Part shown: positions 8,818 to 21,056 of the stretch, one piece after another
Position numbering within the stretch: the first letter of the stretch is position 1
Layout: each line of letters opens with the position of its first letter
DNA from: Planobispora longispora
GTDB lineage: Bacteria > Actinomycetota > Actinomycetes > Streptosporangiales > Streptosporangiaceae
Assembly (NCBI RefSeq): GCF_016863135.1
Contig: NZ_BOOH01000042.1
Coordinates: forward strand, 1 to 64,000
Direction: 5' to 3'
Length of the DNA: 64,000 nt
Notes under the pieces: generated by a model
What the model was told of the DNA's origin: nothing
The model's database searches: none
What the model saw: only the letters and a program-made list of their open reading frames with translations
Translations under genes and position numbers: made by a program

Positions 8818-10329
8818 TCAGCTGTAGTGCTGGAAGCGGGGCCAGGCCGTACGCCACGGCTCCCGCAGGCCCCGGCAGACGAAGATCGGCAGGTCCTGGA
8901 ACTCGTTCTCCACGCCGACGCCGTTGTCGGTCCGGCCCGCCTCGGCGCACTCGGCGAACCGGGTCTCCAGCAACCGCCTCGGCATCTTGACCGCGACGGC
9001 GACCGTGGCCGACTCGGGCGGCGGCCCGTAGAGGTGGAGGTGGTTGTGCCCGCTGTAGACCGCCGGGAGCCCGTACCTCCCTGCGGCGAGGTGCAGCATC
9101 CCCGCCTCGCCGTAGCTGCCCGCCAGCAGCACGGTCCGGGCGCGCTCCTCCGCGGGCAGCCCGCGCACGACCGCCGCGACCCGGGAGGCGAACTCCTCCC
9201 AGCCGACGGACTCGCGGGCGACCTCGTTGACGTACGGCACGGGCGTGGCGCTCAGCGCCGTCACCGGGATCAGCGGCAGGGCGATCACCGCGGACAGGAC
9301 GCCGTTCGCGGACAGCGCGATCACGACCGTCCGGAGCCGTCCCGCGCGCCGCCCCGCCCATTCCTCCGCGCTCACGCAGCCCGCCGCCGCCAGCAGCACG
9401 ATCAGGCCCGCCGTGTAGTCGAACCGGCCCCCGCTGAGCAGCGTCAGCGCCGCCGCGACCGGGTAGGCGACGGCCAGCGAGCGCACCCGCCGGTTGCGCC
9501 GGAGCCGCAGCCAGCCCACCGCGCCGAGGACCGCCGCCACCGGCCCGAACAGCACGAGCTGCATGGGGAGGTACAGGATCCGGAACTCCGCCCCCTTGTC
9601 CTCGCTGAGCGCGGCGGCCATCTCCAGCTGCGGCCAGCCGTTCGCGACCTGGTAGAGCAGGTTCGGCGTGGCCAGCGCCACCGCGAGCAGGGCCCCGGCC
9701 CACAACCACGGGCTCCGCAGCGTCTCGCGGGGACCGGCCCCGAGCAGGCCCGCGGCCAGGCCGATGACCAGAAGGGCGATGAGATGCCTGTTGTAGGTCG
9801 CCAGCCCGATCACCGTCCCGGCGGCGAGCCACCACCGCCCGTCCCCCCGCAGCAGCGCCCGCAGGATGAACAGGACCGCCGCCGTCCACAGCGGCAGGTC
9901 CGCGCTGAGGGTGAGCAGGCTGTGCCCGGCGATCAGGGTGAAGACGCCGGTGCCGACGCCCGCCGCGGCCAGCAGCTGCGCCGTACGGCCGCCGCCCAGC
10001 TCCCTGGCGGTCAACGCCACCAGCACGACCAGGATCGCCGCGCTCAGCGCGGCGGGCGCCCGGACGGCCACCAGCAGGTCGCCGAACAGGGCGGTGCTCG
10101 CCCGGGCCAGCAGCGGCGTCAGCGGGGGCTGGTCGACGTAGCCCCAGGCCGGATGTTCGCCGAGCATCCGGAAGTAGAGCTCGTCACGGTGGTAGCCGTA
10201 CCCGGGGCTGAAGCTCACCAGCAGGGTGAACAGGACCAGGGAGACGACGGTGACATGCCGCCGGGCGAACGCGGGGATCTCCCCGAGGCGGCTGTCGTCC
10301 GCTGTCCGGCTCACCGGTGATCGCACCAC
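8818..10329 (-). CDS. GT39/ArnT-like membrane glycosyltransferase
   Basis: A 503-residue polytopic protein with about 11-12 hydrophobic segments. The first extracytoplasmic loop carries YHRDELYFRMLGEHPAWGYVDQPPLTP, matching the acidic motif and following PPL of the PMT/ArnT superfamily, which transfers sugars from polyprenyl-phosphate donors. The C-terminal 120 residues are a soluble domain with VLLAGSYGEAGML and ending in a Cys-containing segment. Similar genes are annotated as glycosyltransferase family 39 proteins in actinobacteria, with unknown acceptors. Several GTG codons could be the start; I keep the longest. Confidence 0.82.
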   Translation of the reverse strand: MVRSPVSRTADDSRLGEIPAFARRHVTVVSLVLFTLLVSFSPGYGYHRDELYFRMLGEHPAWGYVDQPPLTPLLARASTALFGDLLVAVRAPAALSAAILVVLVALTARELGGGRTAQLLAAAGVGTGVFTLIAGHSLLTLSADLPLWTAAVLFILRALLRGDGRWWLAAGTVIGLATYNRHLIALLVIGLAAGLLGAGPRETLRSPWLWAGALLAVALATPNLLYQVANGWPQLEMAAALSEDKGAEFRILYLPMQLVLFGPVAAVLGAVGWLRLRRNRRVRSLAVAYPVAAALTLLSGGRFDYTAGLIVLLAAAGCVSAEEWAGRRAGRLRTVVIALSANGVLSAVIALPLIPVTALSATPVPYVNEVARESVGWEEFASRVAAVVRGLPAEERARTVLLAGSYGEAGMLHLAAGRYGLPAVYSGHNHLHLYGPPPESATVAVAVKMPRRLLETRFAECAEAGRTDNGVGVENEFQDLPIFVCRGLREPWRTAWPRFQHYS

Positions 10330-10386
10330 AGTCGAGAAAACTATCAGCGGGGAGAGGCGTCTCCAATGGGTCGCGCCCGGGCCCGC

Positions 10387-11721
10387 CTAGGCGGGCGTGC
10401 GCGGCGGCCCGCCCCCGGCCGGTGCGGCGTTCTCCCCGCCCACGGAGGCTTCCCCGGCGGATCCCGCCGACGGGGCCTCCCCGGTGAAACCGCGCAGCTC
10501 CCGGCTGAGCGCGGCCAGGGCGGCGGTCAGGCCGAGCAGCCCGCCCAGCACCACGAGCGCCGCGGCGCCGCCCAGCGCCGCCGCCAGCGCCCCGCCGAGA
10601 GCCGGCCCGAGGGGCTTGAGCCCCGTCCCGCCCATGTTCAGGACGGCGCCCATCCGGCCGAGCATCCCCTCGGGCACCATCCGTGCGATCACCACGTTCA
10701 GCACCACGTTGAGCGAGGGCGTCGTCAAGGTGATGAACGCCAGCGGGATCATCGGCCACCACGCCCCCCACGGCAGCGCCGTGGCCGCCAGCGCGGCTCC
10801 GAAGACCGACGTGACGGCGAGCAGCAGCCTCCCGGGCGGCAGGAGCCGGCTGACGCGGCCCGACAGCAGCGCGCCGGCCAGCCCGCCGACGCCGAGACCG
10901 GCCAGGACCGTGCCGGTGGTGAGCGCGTCACCGCCGCGTTCGCCGACGAGCACGATCAGCGGGATGAGGAACGCTCCGCCCAGCAGGTTGAGGACCATCA
11001 CGGCCGCGGTGACCTCCCGCAGGCCGCGCCGGCGCCACAACCAGGCGACGGCCTCACGCGCTTCCCGGACCATGCCGCGCCGGGCCGGCTGCCGCTCCCC
11101 GCTCTCCTCCCGCGCGGGAGGGGACGACTGGTCCGCCGGGCGGCGCGGCACTTTCGCCAGGGCGTAGCAGAGCGTGGCGGCGAGGAAGGTGAGGGCGTCG
11201 ACGACGAAGGGCACCGCCCGCCCCAGGCCGTACAGCAGGCCACCGAGCGGCGGGCCGATCAGCCCGGCGGCGTGGGTGCGGGCCTCTTCTTGTGCGTACG
11301 CGGTGTGCAGCTGGCCGACGGGGACGATCCCGCGGATCGCCGTGTCCCTGGCGGGGCCGGTGAACGCGGCGCACAGCCCGTCGAAGGCCGCCAGCGCGAC
11401 GAAGTGCCAGGCCTGCGCCCGGCCGGCGAGGACCAGCGCGGCCAGCAGCGCCGAGACGGCGGCCTGGAGCCCCTGAGCGGCGAGCAGGGTACGGCGGCGG
11501 TCCCAGCGGTCCACCCAGACGCCGGCGGGCATCTGGGTCAGCAGGAAGGCGACGGTGCGGACCCCGGCGACGACGCCGGCCAGCCCCGGCGAGCCGGTGA
11601 GCGCCAGTACCAGCAGCGGCATGGCGAGCCGGGTGAGCTCCGAGCCCAGCTGGGAGACCGCGCTGCCGAGCCACAGCAGCTGGAAGCGGATGTTCTTGCG
11701 CAACGGGACGATGTCGGTCAC
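10387..11721 (-). CDS. MFS transporter
   Basis: A 444-residue major facilitator with about 12 membrane helices. The N-terminus FQLLWLGSAVSQLGSELTRLAMPLLVLAL and the loop GVWVDRWDRRRTLL (motif A) place it with the enterobactin-exporter-like/MFS_3 group, which exports siderophores, macrolides or other small molecules. GTG start at 11721. The gene stands 30 bp downstream of a secreted coiled-coil protein on the same strand; no regulator is adjacent, so no substrate is suggested by context. Confidence 0.85.
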   Translation of the reverse strand: MTDIVPLRKNIRFQLLWLGSAVSQLGSELTRLAMPLLVLALTGSPGLAGVVAGVRTVAFLLTQMPAGVWVDRWDRRRTLLAAQGLQAAVSALLAALVLAGRAQAWHFVALAAFDGLCAAFTGPARDTAIRGIVPVGQLHTAYAQEEARTHAAGLIGPPLGGLLYGLGRAVPFVVDALTFLAATLCYALAKVPRRPADQSSPPAREESGERQPARRGMVREAREAVAWLWRRRGLREVTAAVMVLNLLGGAFLIPLIVLVGERGGDALTTGTVLAGLGVGGLAGALLSGRVSRLLPPGRLLLAVTSVFGAALAATALPWGAWWPMIPLAFITLTTPSLNVVLNVVIARMVPEGMLGRMGAVLNMGGTGLKPLGPALGGALAAALGGAAALVVLGGLLGLTAALAALSRELRGFTGEAPSAGSAGEASVGGENAAPAGGGPPRTPA

Positions 11722-11751
11722 GGGACGTCTTTCTGCGGTGCGGTGAGCACC

Positions 11752-12663
11752 TCAGAACATGGAGATGTGCACGTGGTCGATGTGGTTGGCGGTGTTGCCG
11801 CCGCGGTCGGACATCATCCGCCAGCCCGCGCCCGTGCGGACGTCGTAGTACTTCTGCTGCCAGATGACGTACATCACCCCGAGGCGCTGGCCGTTGGTGA
11901 TGGCCCACTGGGCCAGGCGGTCGCCGCGGGCCTTGGCCTCGGCGGTGGGGACGCGGCCGCCGGTGCTCAACATGAAGTCGCAGGCCCGGCCGCTGCCGTG
12001 GTCGCCGGGGTCGCCGGGGCGCAGGCAGCCGTAGCCGTAGGGCATGGGGAAGGTCTGCAGCACCAGGTTGCGCATGGTGACCGTGCGGGCGGTCAGGCCG
12101 CCGTTGCCGCTCGGCGTCTGGAAGCCGTACTTGGCCAGGAGCGTCTCGATCTTGACGCGGTTCTTCTTGAGCCTCTCGATGTCCTTGCGCAGTTCGACGA
12201 TCTCGGCCTCGGCGGCCTTCTCCGCCTTGGACGCCTCTTTGATCAGCTCCTTGACGCGGAAGAGCTGGGTGGTGCGCGTGGTGGTGAGGTGGGACAGGGT
12301 GGCGGCCTGGTTGAGGGCGAGGGAGGCGTCGCCCTGGAAGGCGAGCAGGCCGCCTCCGTCCAGGGCCCCGTACATGTAGTTGTTCTGCGCGAAACGGCGG
12401 ACGTCGGTCTGGGCGCCGGCCAGGGCGGACTTCAGCCTCTTGGCCGTGTCGGTGGCCTTCCTGGCCTTGACCCGGGCGTCCTCGAGACTCTGGACCTGGC
12501 CCCGGTAGTCCTTGTTGAGCTGGTTGGCCTGCTGGGTGAGTTTGCGCAGGTCCGTCTCGGGGTCGAGCTTGACCGCCCGCACGGTGCTGGCCCCTGCCAT
12601 CACGGGGGTCAGCAGCAGAGCGGCGAGCAGGACACCCAGCGTCGCCGGGCGGCTCGGTCTCAC
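11752..12663 (-). CDS. Secreted coiled-coil protein with LAS-peptidase-like C-terminal pattern
   Basis: A 303-residue protein. A signal peptide (about residues 1-25, ending VMAGAST) is followed by a long coiled coil (about 38-180, rich in Lys/Glu/Ala heptads) and a C-terminal domain of about 110 residues. The latter carries DHGSGRACDF and NHIDHVHISMF: His222-x6-Asp229 and His297-x-His299, the spacing of zinc ligands in LAS-type peptidases (lysostaphin, D-Ala-D-Ala peptidases, Hedgehog fold). Homologues are usually annotated as coiled-coil or ARB-07466-like domain proteins. A cell-wall role is inference; metal binding is not shown. Cys213 and Cys228 could form a disulfide outside the cell. Confidence 0.75.
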   Translation of the reverse strand: MRPSRPATLGVLLAALLLTPVMAGASTVRAVKLDPETDLRKLTQQANQLNKDYRGQVQSLEDARVKARKATDTAKRLKSALAGAQTDVRRFAQNNYMYGALDGGGLLAFQGDASLALNQAATLSHLTTTRTTQLFRVKELIKEASKAEKAAEAEIVELRKDIERLKKNRVKIETLLAKYGFQTPSGNGGLTARTVTMRNLVLQTFPMPYGYGCLRPGDPGDHGSGRACDFMLSTGGRVPTAEAKARGDRLAQWAITNGQRLGVMYVIWQQKYYDVRTGAGWRMMSDRGGNTANHIDHVHISMF

Positions 12664-12980
12664 GCCTCGCTCACCTCCAGAGCCCCCTCATGGACGGAGC
12701 GAAACTATAGGAGACGATCTTCAGCCTCGCCACCAGAACGACAGAACCCATGCACCGTTGACGAACTATCTACCAGTTTGCGGTGGTTTAAACAAACAGG
12801 CGTGGGCGGCCCGTGGCCGCGACCTTCCCCTTGTCACCGCGGTTAGAACATGGTTCGGTTTCAACAGCGACGGGTCTTGTGGAGGATGCCGCGGCGAACG
12901 ACACTATCCAAGCAAGCACTCGTTCAACTACAACGCAGCGACCCCACGACTCCGGCCCGCCCACCAGGAGGCAACACATC
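12664..12980. other. Intergenic region upstream of two divergent genes
   Basis: These 317 bp between the divergent secreted protein and aldehyde dehydrogenase have a lower GC content near 12700-12800 (with ACTATCTACCAGTTTGCGG and GTTTAAAC), consistent with promoters. I find no convincing -35/-10 pair, hairpin or small gene. The last 20 bp contain the AGGAGG ribosome binding site of the dehydrogenase. Confidence 0.5.
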
Positions 12981-14414
12981 ATGCGCCAGCACGACAAGCT
13001 GTTCATCGGGGGCGACTGGGTGGCCCCCGCGGGCACCGGGACCATCGACGTCGTCTCCCCCCACACCGAAGAGGTCGTCGGCCGCGTCCCCGACGGCACC
13101 CCGGCCGACATGGACCGTGCGGTGGCCGCCGCCCGCCAGGCGTTCGACCAGGGCCCGTGGCCCCGGATGACCATGGCCGAGCGCGCCGCCGTCGTCAGCA
13201 GGCTCGCCGAGATCTACGCGGCCCGCCAGGGCGAGATGGCCGAGATCATCACCGAGGAGATGGGGTCGCCCATCACCTTCTCCCAGATGGCCCAGGCCCC
13301 GCAGCCCCTCGGCATGCTCCAGTACTACGCCGAGCTCGGCAAGACCTTCCCGGTGGAGGAGGAGCGGCCCGGCACGTTCGGCCCGGTGATCGTACGGCGC
13401 GAGCCGGTCGGCGTCGTCGCCGCCGTGGTCCCGTGGAACGTCCCGCAGTTCGTCATCATGATCAAGCTGGCCCCCGCCCTCGTCGCGGGCTGCACGATCG
13501 TGATCAAGCCCGCGCCGGAGACCCCGCTCGACTCCTACCTCCTGGCCGAGATGGTCAAGGAGGCCGGGATCCCCGACGGCGTCGTCAACATCGTCGCCGC
13601 CGGGCGCGAGGCCGGCGAGCACCTCATCTCCCACCCCGGCGTGGACAAGGTCGCCTTCACCGGCTCCACCGCGGCCGGCCGGCGCATCGCGAGCATCTGC
13701 GGCGAGCAGCTCAAGCGCTGCACCCTGGAGCTCGGCGGCAAGTCCGCCGCGATCATCCTGGACGACTGCGACCTGCCCTCCGCGATGGGCTTCCTGTCGA
13801 TCGCCTCGCTGATGAACAACGGCCAGGCGTGCGTCGCCCAGACCCGGATCCTGGCCTCCCGCAACCGCTACGACGAGGTCGTCGACGCGGTCGCGGCGAT
13901 GGTCCAGGGCATGCCCGTCGGCGACCCCGCCGACCCGGCCACCGGCATCGGCCCGCTGGTCGCCAAGCGCCAGCAGGAGCGGGTCGAGGGATACATCAAG
14001 ATCGGCATCGACGAGGGCGCCAAGCCCGTCGTCGGCGGCCTGGAGCGCCCCTACGACCGCGGCTGGTACGTCGCCCCCACCGTCTTCGCCGGTGCGACCA
14101 ACGAGATGCGCATCGCCCGCGAGGAGATCTTCGGCCCGGTCCTGGCCGTGATCCCCTACGAGGACGAGGCCGACGCGGTCCGCATCGCCAACGACAGCGA
14201 CTACGGCCTGGCCGGCACGGTGTGGACCGCCGACGTCGAGCACGGCCTGGACGTGGCCCGCCAGGTCCGCACCGGAACCTACGGCGTCAACCTCTTCATG
14301 ATCGAGACCAGCTCCCCGTTCGGCGGCTTCAAGAGCAGCGGCCTCGGCCGCGAGCTGGGCCCCGAGGGGCTCTCCGCCTACCTGGAGTACAAGTCCATCG
14401 CCCGCATGGGCTGA
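12981..14414 (+). CDS. NAD(P)-dependent aldehyde dehydrogenase
   Basis: A 477-residue enzyme oxidising aldehydes to carboxylates. The cofactor site shows VVPWNVPQFV and AFTGSTAAGRRIA; the general base is in LELGGKS (Glu250) and the nucleophile in NNGQACVAQTRI (Cys284). The C-terminus has EEIFGPVLAVIPYEDE and SPFGGFKSSGLGRELGPEGL, as in the betaine/phenylacetaldehyde-type branch. The ATG at 12981 follows AGGAGG by 9 bases; a longer frame upstream would add an unrelated N-terminus. Single-gene unit, specific substrate unknown. Confidence 0.94.
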   Translation: MRQHDKLFIGGDWVAPAGTGTIDVVSPHTEEVVGRVPDGTPADMDRAVAAARQAFDQGPWPRMTMAERAAVVSRLAEIYAARQGEMAEIITEEMGSPITFSQMAQAPQPLGMLQYYAELGKTFPVEEERPGTFGPVIVRREPVGVVAAVVPWNVPQFVIMIKLAPALVAGCTIVIKPAPETPLDSYLLAEMVKEAGIPDGVVNIVAAGREAGEHLISHPGVDKVAFTGSTAAGRRIASICGEQLKRCTLELGGKSAAIILDDCDLPSAMGFLSIASLMNNGQACVAQTRILASRNRYDEVVDAVAAMVQGMPVGDPADPATGIGPLVAKRQQERVEGYIKIGIDEGAKPVVGGLERPYDRGWYVAPTVFAGATNEMRIAREEIFGPVLAVIPYEDEADAVRIANDSDYGLAGTVWTADVEHGLDVARQVRTGTYGVNLFMIETSSPFGGFKSSGLGRELGPEGLSAYLEYKSIARMG

Positions 14415-14431
14415 GGGCGGACCGGACCGCT

Positions 14432-14510
14432 CGCGCGGCCCGCACCCGGTCGCGGCCGGATCTCCCGCGCGGCCCGCACACGGCGGCGTCGGACTTCCCG
14501 CGCGGCCCGC
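14432..14510. repeat. Three spaced copies of CGCGCGGCCCGC
   Basis: The 12-bp word occurs at 14432-14443, 14466-14477 and 14499-14510, 33-34 bp apart, with partly similar flanks (decayed tandem repeat). It lies between convergent aldehyde dehydrogenase and acetate kinase genes. Confidence 0.5.
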
Positions 14511-14526
14511 GCCCGGCCGCACGAGC

Positions 14527-14571
14527 GAGGGGCGCGTGGCACGGCTCATCCAGCCGCGCCGCGCGCCCCTC
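14527..14571. terminator. Two-tier hairpin between convergent genes
   Basis: Outer stem GAGGGGCGCG (14527-14536) with CGCGCCCCTC (14562-14571), and an inner stem CGGCT/AGCCG (14542-14546 and 14552-14556). The position suggests termination from either side. No T-tract. Confidence 0.45.
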
Positions 14572-14635
14572 GGGGATGGTCACCCAGCGCGCCCCCGCGA
14601 CGCTGGGCTACCGCCCAACTACATGAAGTATGTCC

Positions 14636-14701
14636 CACGACCACCTGACCATGGTGGTTCGTGTCCCCTGGACTTCTCCCAGCGGATTTCTTCCATCCGC
14701 T
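14636..14701 (-). terminator. Two hairpins downstream of ackA
   Basis: First hairpin after the ackA stop: AGCGGAT (14681-14687) with ATCCGCT (14695-14701), 7-nt loop. Second: CACGACCACC (14636-14645) with GGTGG, a one-base bulge and TCGTG (14653-14663). Either could terminate or protect the pta-ackA mRNA. The rest of 14415-14716 shows no gene. Confidence 0.45.
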
Positions 14702-14716
14702 GTAGGTAGACGGCAT

Positions 14717-15873
<1,157 letters not shown>

Positions 15874-15877
<4 letters not shown>

Positions 15878-17913
15878 CGGGCGGTCTCCTGGGCCTGGAT
15901 GGCGGTGATGGCGACGGTGCTGACGATGTCGGTGACCAGCGCGCCCCGCGACAGGTCGTTGACGGGCTTGCGCAGACCCTGCAGGACCGGGCCGACCGCC
16001 ACCGCCCCGGCCGAGCGCTGCACGGCCTTGTAGGTGTTGTTGCCGGTGTTGAGGTCCGGGAAGATCAGCACGGTCGCCCGGCCGGCGACCTGCGAGCCGG
16101 GGAGCTTGGCCGCCGCGACCCTCGGGTCGACCGCCGCGTCGTACTGGATGGGTCCCTCGACGAGCAGCTCCGGGGCCCGCTCGGCGACCCTGGCGGTGGC
16201 CTCGCGGACCTTGTCCACGTCGGCGCCCTGCCCCGAGGTCCCGGTCGAGTAGGAGAGCATCGCGACCCGCGGCTCGACGCCGAAGCGCTCGGCCGTACGG
16301 GCCGAGGAGATGGCGATGTCGGCCAGCTGCGCGGCGTCCGGGTCGGGGTTGATCGCGCAGTCCCCGTAGACGAGCACCTTGTCGGCCAGGCACATGAAGA
16401 ACACCGAGGAGACGATCGAGGTCTCCGGGACCGTCTTGATGATCTGGAACGCGGGCAGGATCGTGGCGGCCGTGGTGTGCGCGGCGCCCGAGACCATGCC
16501 GTCCACCCGGCCGGTGTGCAGCATCATCGTGCCGAAGAAGTTGACGTCGGTGACCACGTCCCTGGCCCGCTCCATGCTGATGCCCTTGTGGGCGCGGAGC
16601 CGGGCGTACTCCTCGGCGAAGGAGTCGCGCAGCGGCGAGGTCAGCGGGTCGACGACGGGCGCCCCGGCCAGGTCCAGGCCCAGCTCGGCGACCCGCTTGC
16701 GGACCACCTCCTCGCGGCCCAGCAGGGTGAGGTCCACGATGCCGCGCCGGAGGAGGATGTCGGCGGCGCGCAGGATGCGGTCCTCCTCGCCCTCGGGCAG
16801 CACGATGTGCCTGCGGTCGGCGCGCGCCCGCTCCAGCAGCGTGTGCTCGAACATCATCGGGGTGACCCGCTCGGAGCGGGTCAGCTCGATGCGGTCGGCG
16901 AGCCCGGCGGTGTCGACGTGCGCGTCGAAGTGGCCCAGCGCCGTCTCGATCTTGCGCGGGTTCTCCGCGGCGAGCCGCCCCTCCAGCCCGGCCAGCGTGG
17001 TGGCCACGGTGAAGCTGTCGTCGGAGGCCGCCAGCACCGGCATGCCCGGGGCCAGCCGCGCGGTCAGGGCCCGTACGGCCTCCGTCGGCTCCTCCCCCAG
17101 CGTGAGCACCACCCCGGAAGGACGCGCCGTCCCCGCGGCCTCCGCGGCCAGCGAGACCAGCAGCAGGTCGGCCCGGTCCCCCGGAGTGATCACCAACGCC
17201 CCGTCCACCAGGTGCTCCAGGAACACCGGGATCGTGGCGCCGCCGAAGACGAACCCGGTCACGTCGCGGGTCAGGCCCTCCTCGTCGCCCTGGAGCTGCT
17301 TGGCCTGCACGGCCCGCGCCACCTGCTCGACGGTCGGCGCCGACAACGAGGGGTGCTCGGGGATCATGTAGCACGGCACCGGCAGGTCGGGCTCGACGGT
17401 CATCCCGGGCGGCACCCGGTTGGCGATCACCGCCAGGACCGTGCAGCCCAGGTCGGAGAAGACCTGGTAGCCGGTGCGCATCTCCCGGGCGATCTCGTCG
17501 GCCGCGTCGGCGTGCGCGCCCACGACCACGATCACCGGGGCGCCGAACTCGGCGGCGAGGCGGGCGTTGAAGGCCAGCTCGCGGGGGAGGTCGTCGGTGG
17601 CGAAGGAACTGCCCAGCACCAGCAGCGCGTCGCATTCGCGCTCCAGCGTGTGGAAGCGGGAGACCAGCCGGGCGATGAGCTCCTCCGCCCCCTGCCGGGC
17701 GTAGATCTCCGCGGCGTCCTCCGCGGTCACCCCGATCGCCGCGGCGGCCGGGCGGTACCGGTCCTGCAGGAGCTCCGAGGCGTGCGCCCCCCGGGCGATC
17801 GGCCGGAACACCCCGGTCCTGCCCACCCGGCGGGTCAGCAGCTCCATCACGCCGAGCTCGACGATCTGCCTGCCGTCCCCGGGACCGAGACCGGCCACGT
17901 AGATGCTCCGCAT
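15874..17913 (-). CDS. pta: Phosphate acetyltransferase
   Basis: A 679-residue long-form Pta converting acetyl-CoA and phosphate to acetyl phosphate. The N-terminal half (about 1-340) is the P-loop-like/DRTGG regulatory part (IYVAGLGPGDGRQIVELGVMELL); the C-terminal catalytic half has MMLHTGRVDGMVSGAAHTTA and FPDLNTGNNTYKAVQRSAGA. The length is close to that of mycobacterial Pta (about 690). First gene of a two-gene operon with ackA; only 43 bp separate it from the hydrolase upstream on the same strand. Confidence 0.97.
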
Positions 17914-17956
17914 ATGCGATTACCCCCGCCTCGACCAGTTGCCGTGCACGACAGGA

Positions 17957-18763
17957 CTAAACCATGCCGATCCAGCGTCCGATCCGGCGGATCAGGTCCG
18001 GGGTGGCCGCCGACTCCGCGTGGCCGTACCCCGGCTCGATCCAGAGCTCCTTGGGCTCCCCGGCCGCGTCGTGGATCTGGTGGGCGTGGTCGAGCGGGAA
18101 GAACGTGTCGGCGTCGCCGTGCACGATCAGCAGGGGCGTCGGCGCGATCTTCTCGGCGGCCTCGTACGGCGCCAGCGGCACCGGGTCCCACGTGCCCTTC
18201 CCGATCCGGGTGCCCTTGCCCAGCCGCGCCGCCAGCCGCCCCACCGGCCGCTCGATCGCCCAGTGCACCTGCCGCATCGGCCGGGTGCCCCGGTAGTACC
18301 AGCGCGCGGGGGCGCTCACCGAGACCACCGCGTCCACGCCGCGCTCATGGTCGCGCTCGCTCTGCGCCTCGCCCGCTCGGCTCCGGCTCGCCGCTCCGTG
18401 GAGCACACCGGCGTGACGCAGGGCGACCGCCCCGCCCATCGAGAAGCCGACGGTCACGACCCTGGTGTAGCCGATCACGCGAGCGTGCCGTACGGCCGCG
18501 TCCAGATCGAGGATCTCCAGGTCTCCCACGGTCGACTCCCCGCCCGAGCGGCCGTGTCCCCGGAAGTCGATGGAGACGACCCCGCCGAACCCGCTGAGCA
18601 CGTGGGCGATGCGCCGGGTGGGGCGCTCCCTGAGCGAGCCGGTGAACCCGTGGGCCAGCACGATTCCGAGGTCGGCGGCTCCGCGCGAGGGGGTGTGCGC
18701 GGCGTCGATCCGCACGTTGTCCTGGGTCTTGAGCATCACGGGGAACGACGGCGCGAAAGACAT
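17957..18763 (-). CDS. Alpha/beta hydrolase
   Basis: A 268-residue serine hydrolase. It has the oxyanion motif AHGFTGS, nucleophile elbow GFSMGG (Ser108), Asp in HGDADTFFP and His in GYGHAES, a complete triad. Start ATG at 18763: a TATGCT -10 lies 6 nt upstream, giving a leaderless mRNA; the in-frame ATG at 18793 lies above that promoter. Residues about 124-141 (rich in Arg, Ser, Glu, Ala) form an extra loop that I do not recall in relatives and that is encoded by a GAGC-rich stretch. Substrate unknown. Confidence 0.85.
   Translation of the reverse strand: MSFAPSFPVMLKTQDNVRIDAAHTPSRGAADLGIVLAHGFTGSLRERPTRRIAHVLSGFGGVVSIDFRGHGRSGGESTVGDLEILDLDAAVRHARVIGYTRVVTVGFSMGGAVALRHAGVLHGAASRSRAGEAQSERDHERGVDAVVSVSAPARWYYRGTRPMRQVHWAIERPVGRLAARLGKGTRIGKGTWDPVPLAPYEAAEKIAPTPLLIVHGDADTFFPLDHAHQIHDAAGEPKELWIEPGYGHAESAATPDLIRRIGRWIGMV
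18341..18394 (-). repeat. In-frame GAGC-rich insertion within the hydrolase gene
   Basis: Codons 124-141 of the hydrolase are a 54-bp stretch dominated by GAGC/GAGCG words (for example GAGCGGCGAGCCGGAGCCGA). It encodes a charged Ser/Arg/Glu loop directly between two otherwise expected neighbouring elements (LHG and GVDAVV). It looks like a small interspersed element that kept the frame. That it is an insertion rests on my memory of the family. Confidence 0.35.
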
Positions 18764-18972
18764 GCCCCGAGCATAGAGAGTGATCAATCTCATGACATGT
18801 CGGGATTCATGACGCCGCCCCGGCCGCCGACAACCTGCTTACAAAAAGGTAGACAGGGGATGAATTAGGGCACTTCCCCATGAGAGCGCGTGAGCGATTG
18901 CGCGGATCAACTAAAATGGTAGGGCCGCACGGTCCGCGGCCAGCCTCCACGATCACAGAGTGAGACTCCATC

Positions 18973-20826
<1,854 letters not shown>

Positions 20827-20870
20827 CACGGCCGAACACGCGCGGAGTGCCGGCGAGCGGCCTCACTCCC

Positions 20871-20919
20871 GTACGGCGAGGGCGCCGGATCCCCTGCGGG
20901 TCCGGCGCCCTCGCCGTAC
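20871..20919 (+). terminator. Terminator hairpin after typA
   Basis: A perfect 19-bp stem, GTACGGCGAGGGCGCCGGA (20871-20889) with its complement at 20901-20919, and an 11-nt loop. No T-tract. Confidence 0.7.
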
Positions 20920-21056
20920 ACAGCGCGTCACATGTCTGTTTTGCGGCATATAGAGACAATAGGGAGCTTCAGCCCCTTTCTCCTGCGGTAGGAGAACCGG
21001 GAGGGCCCCTCCGCACAGGAAGCGGAGGACGGCCACGACCTACGGGGGAACCTTCC

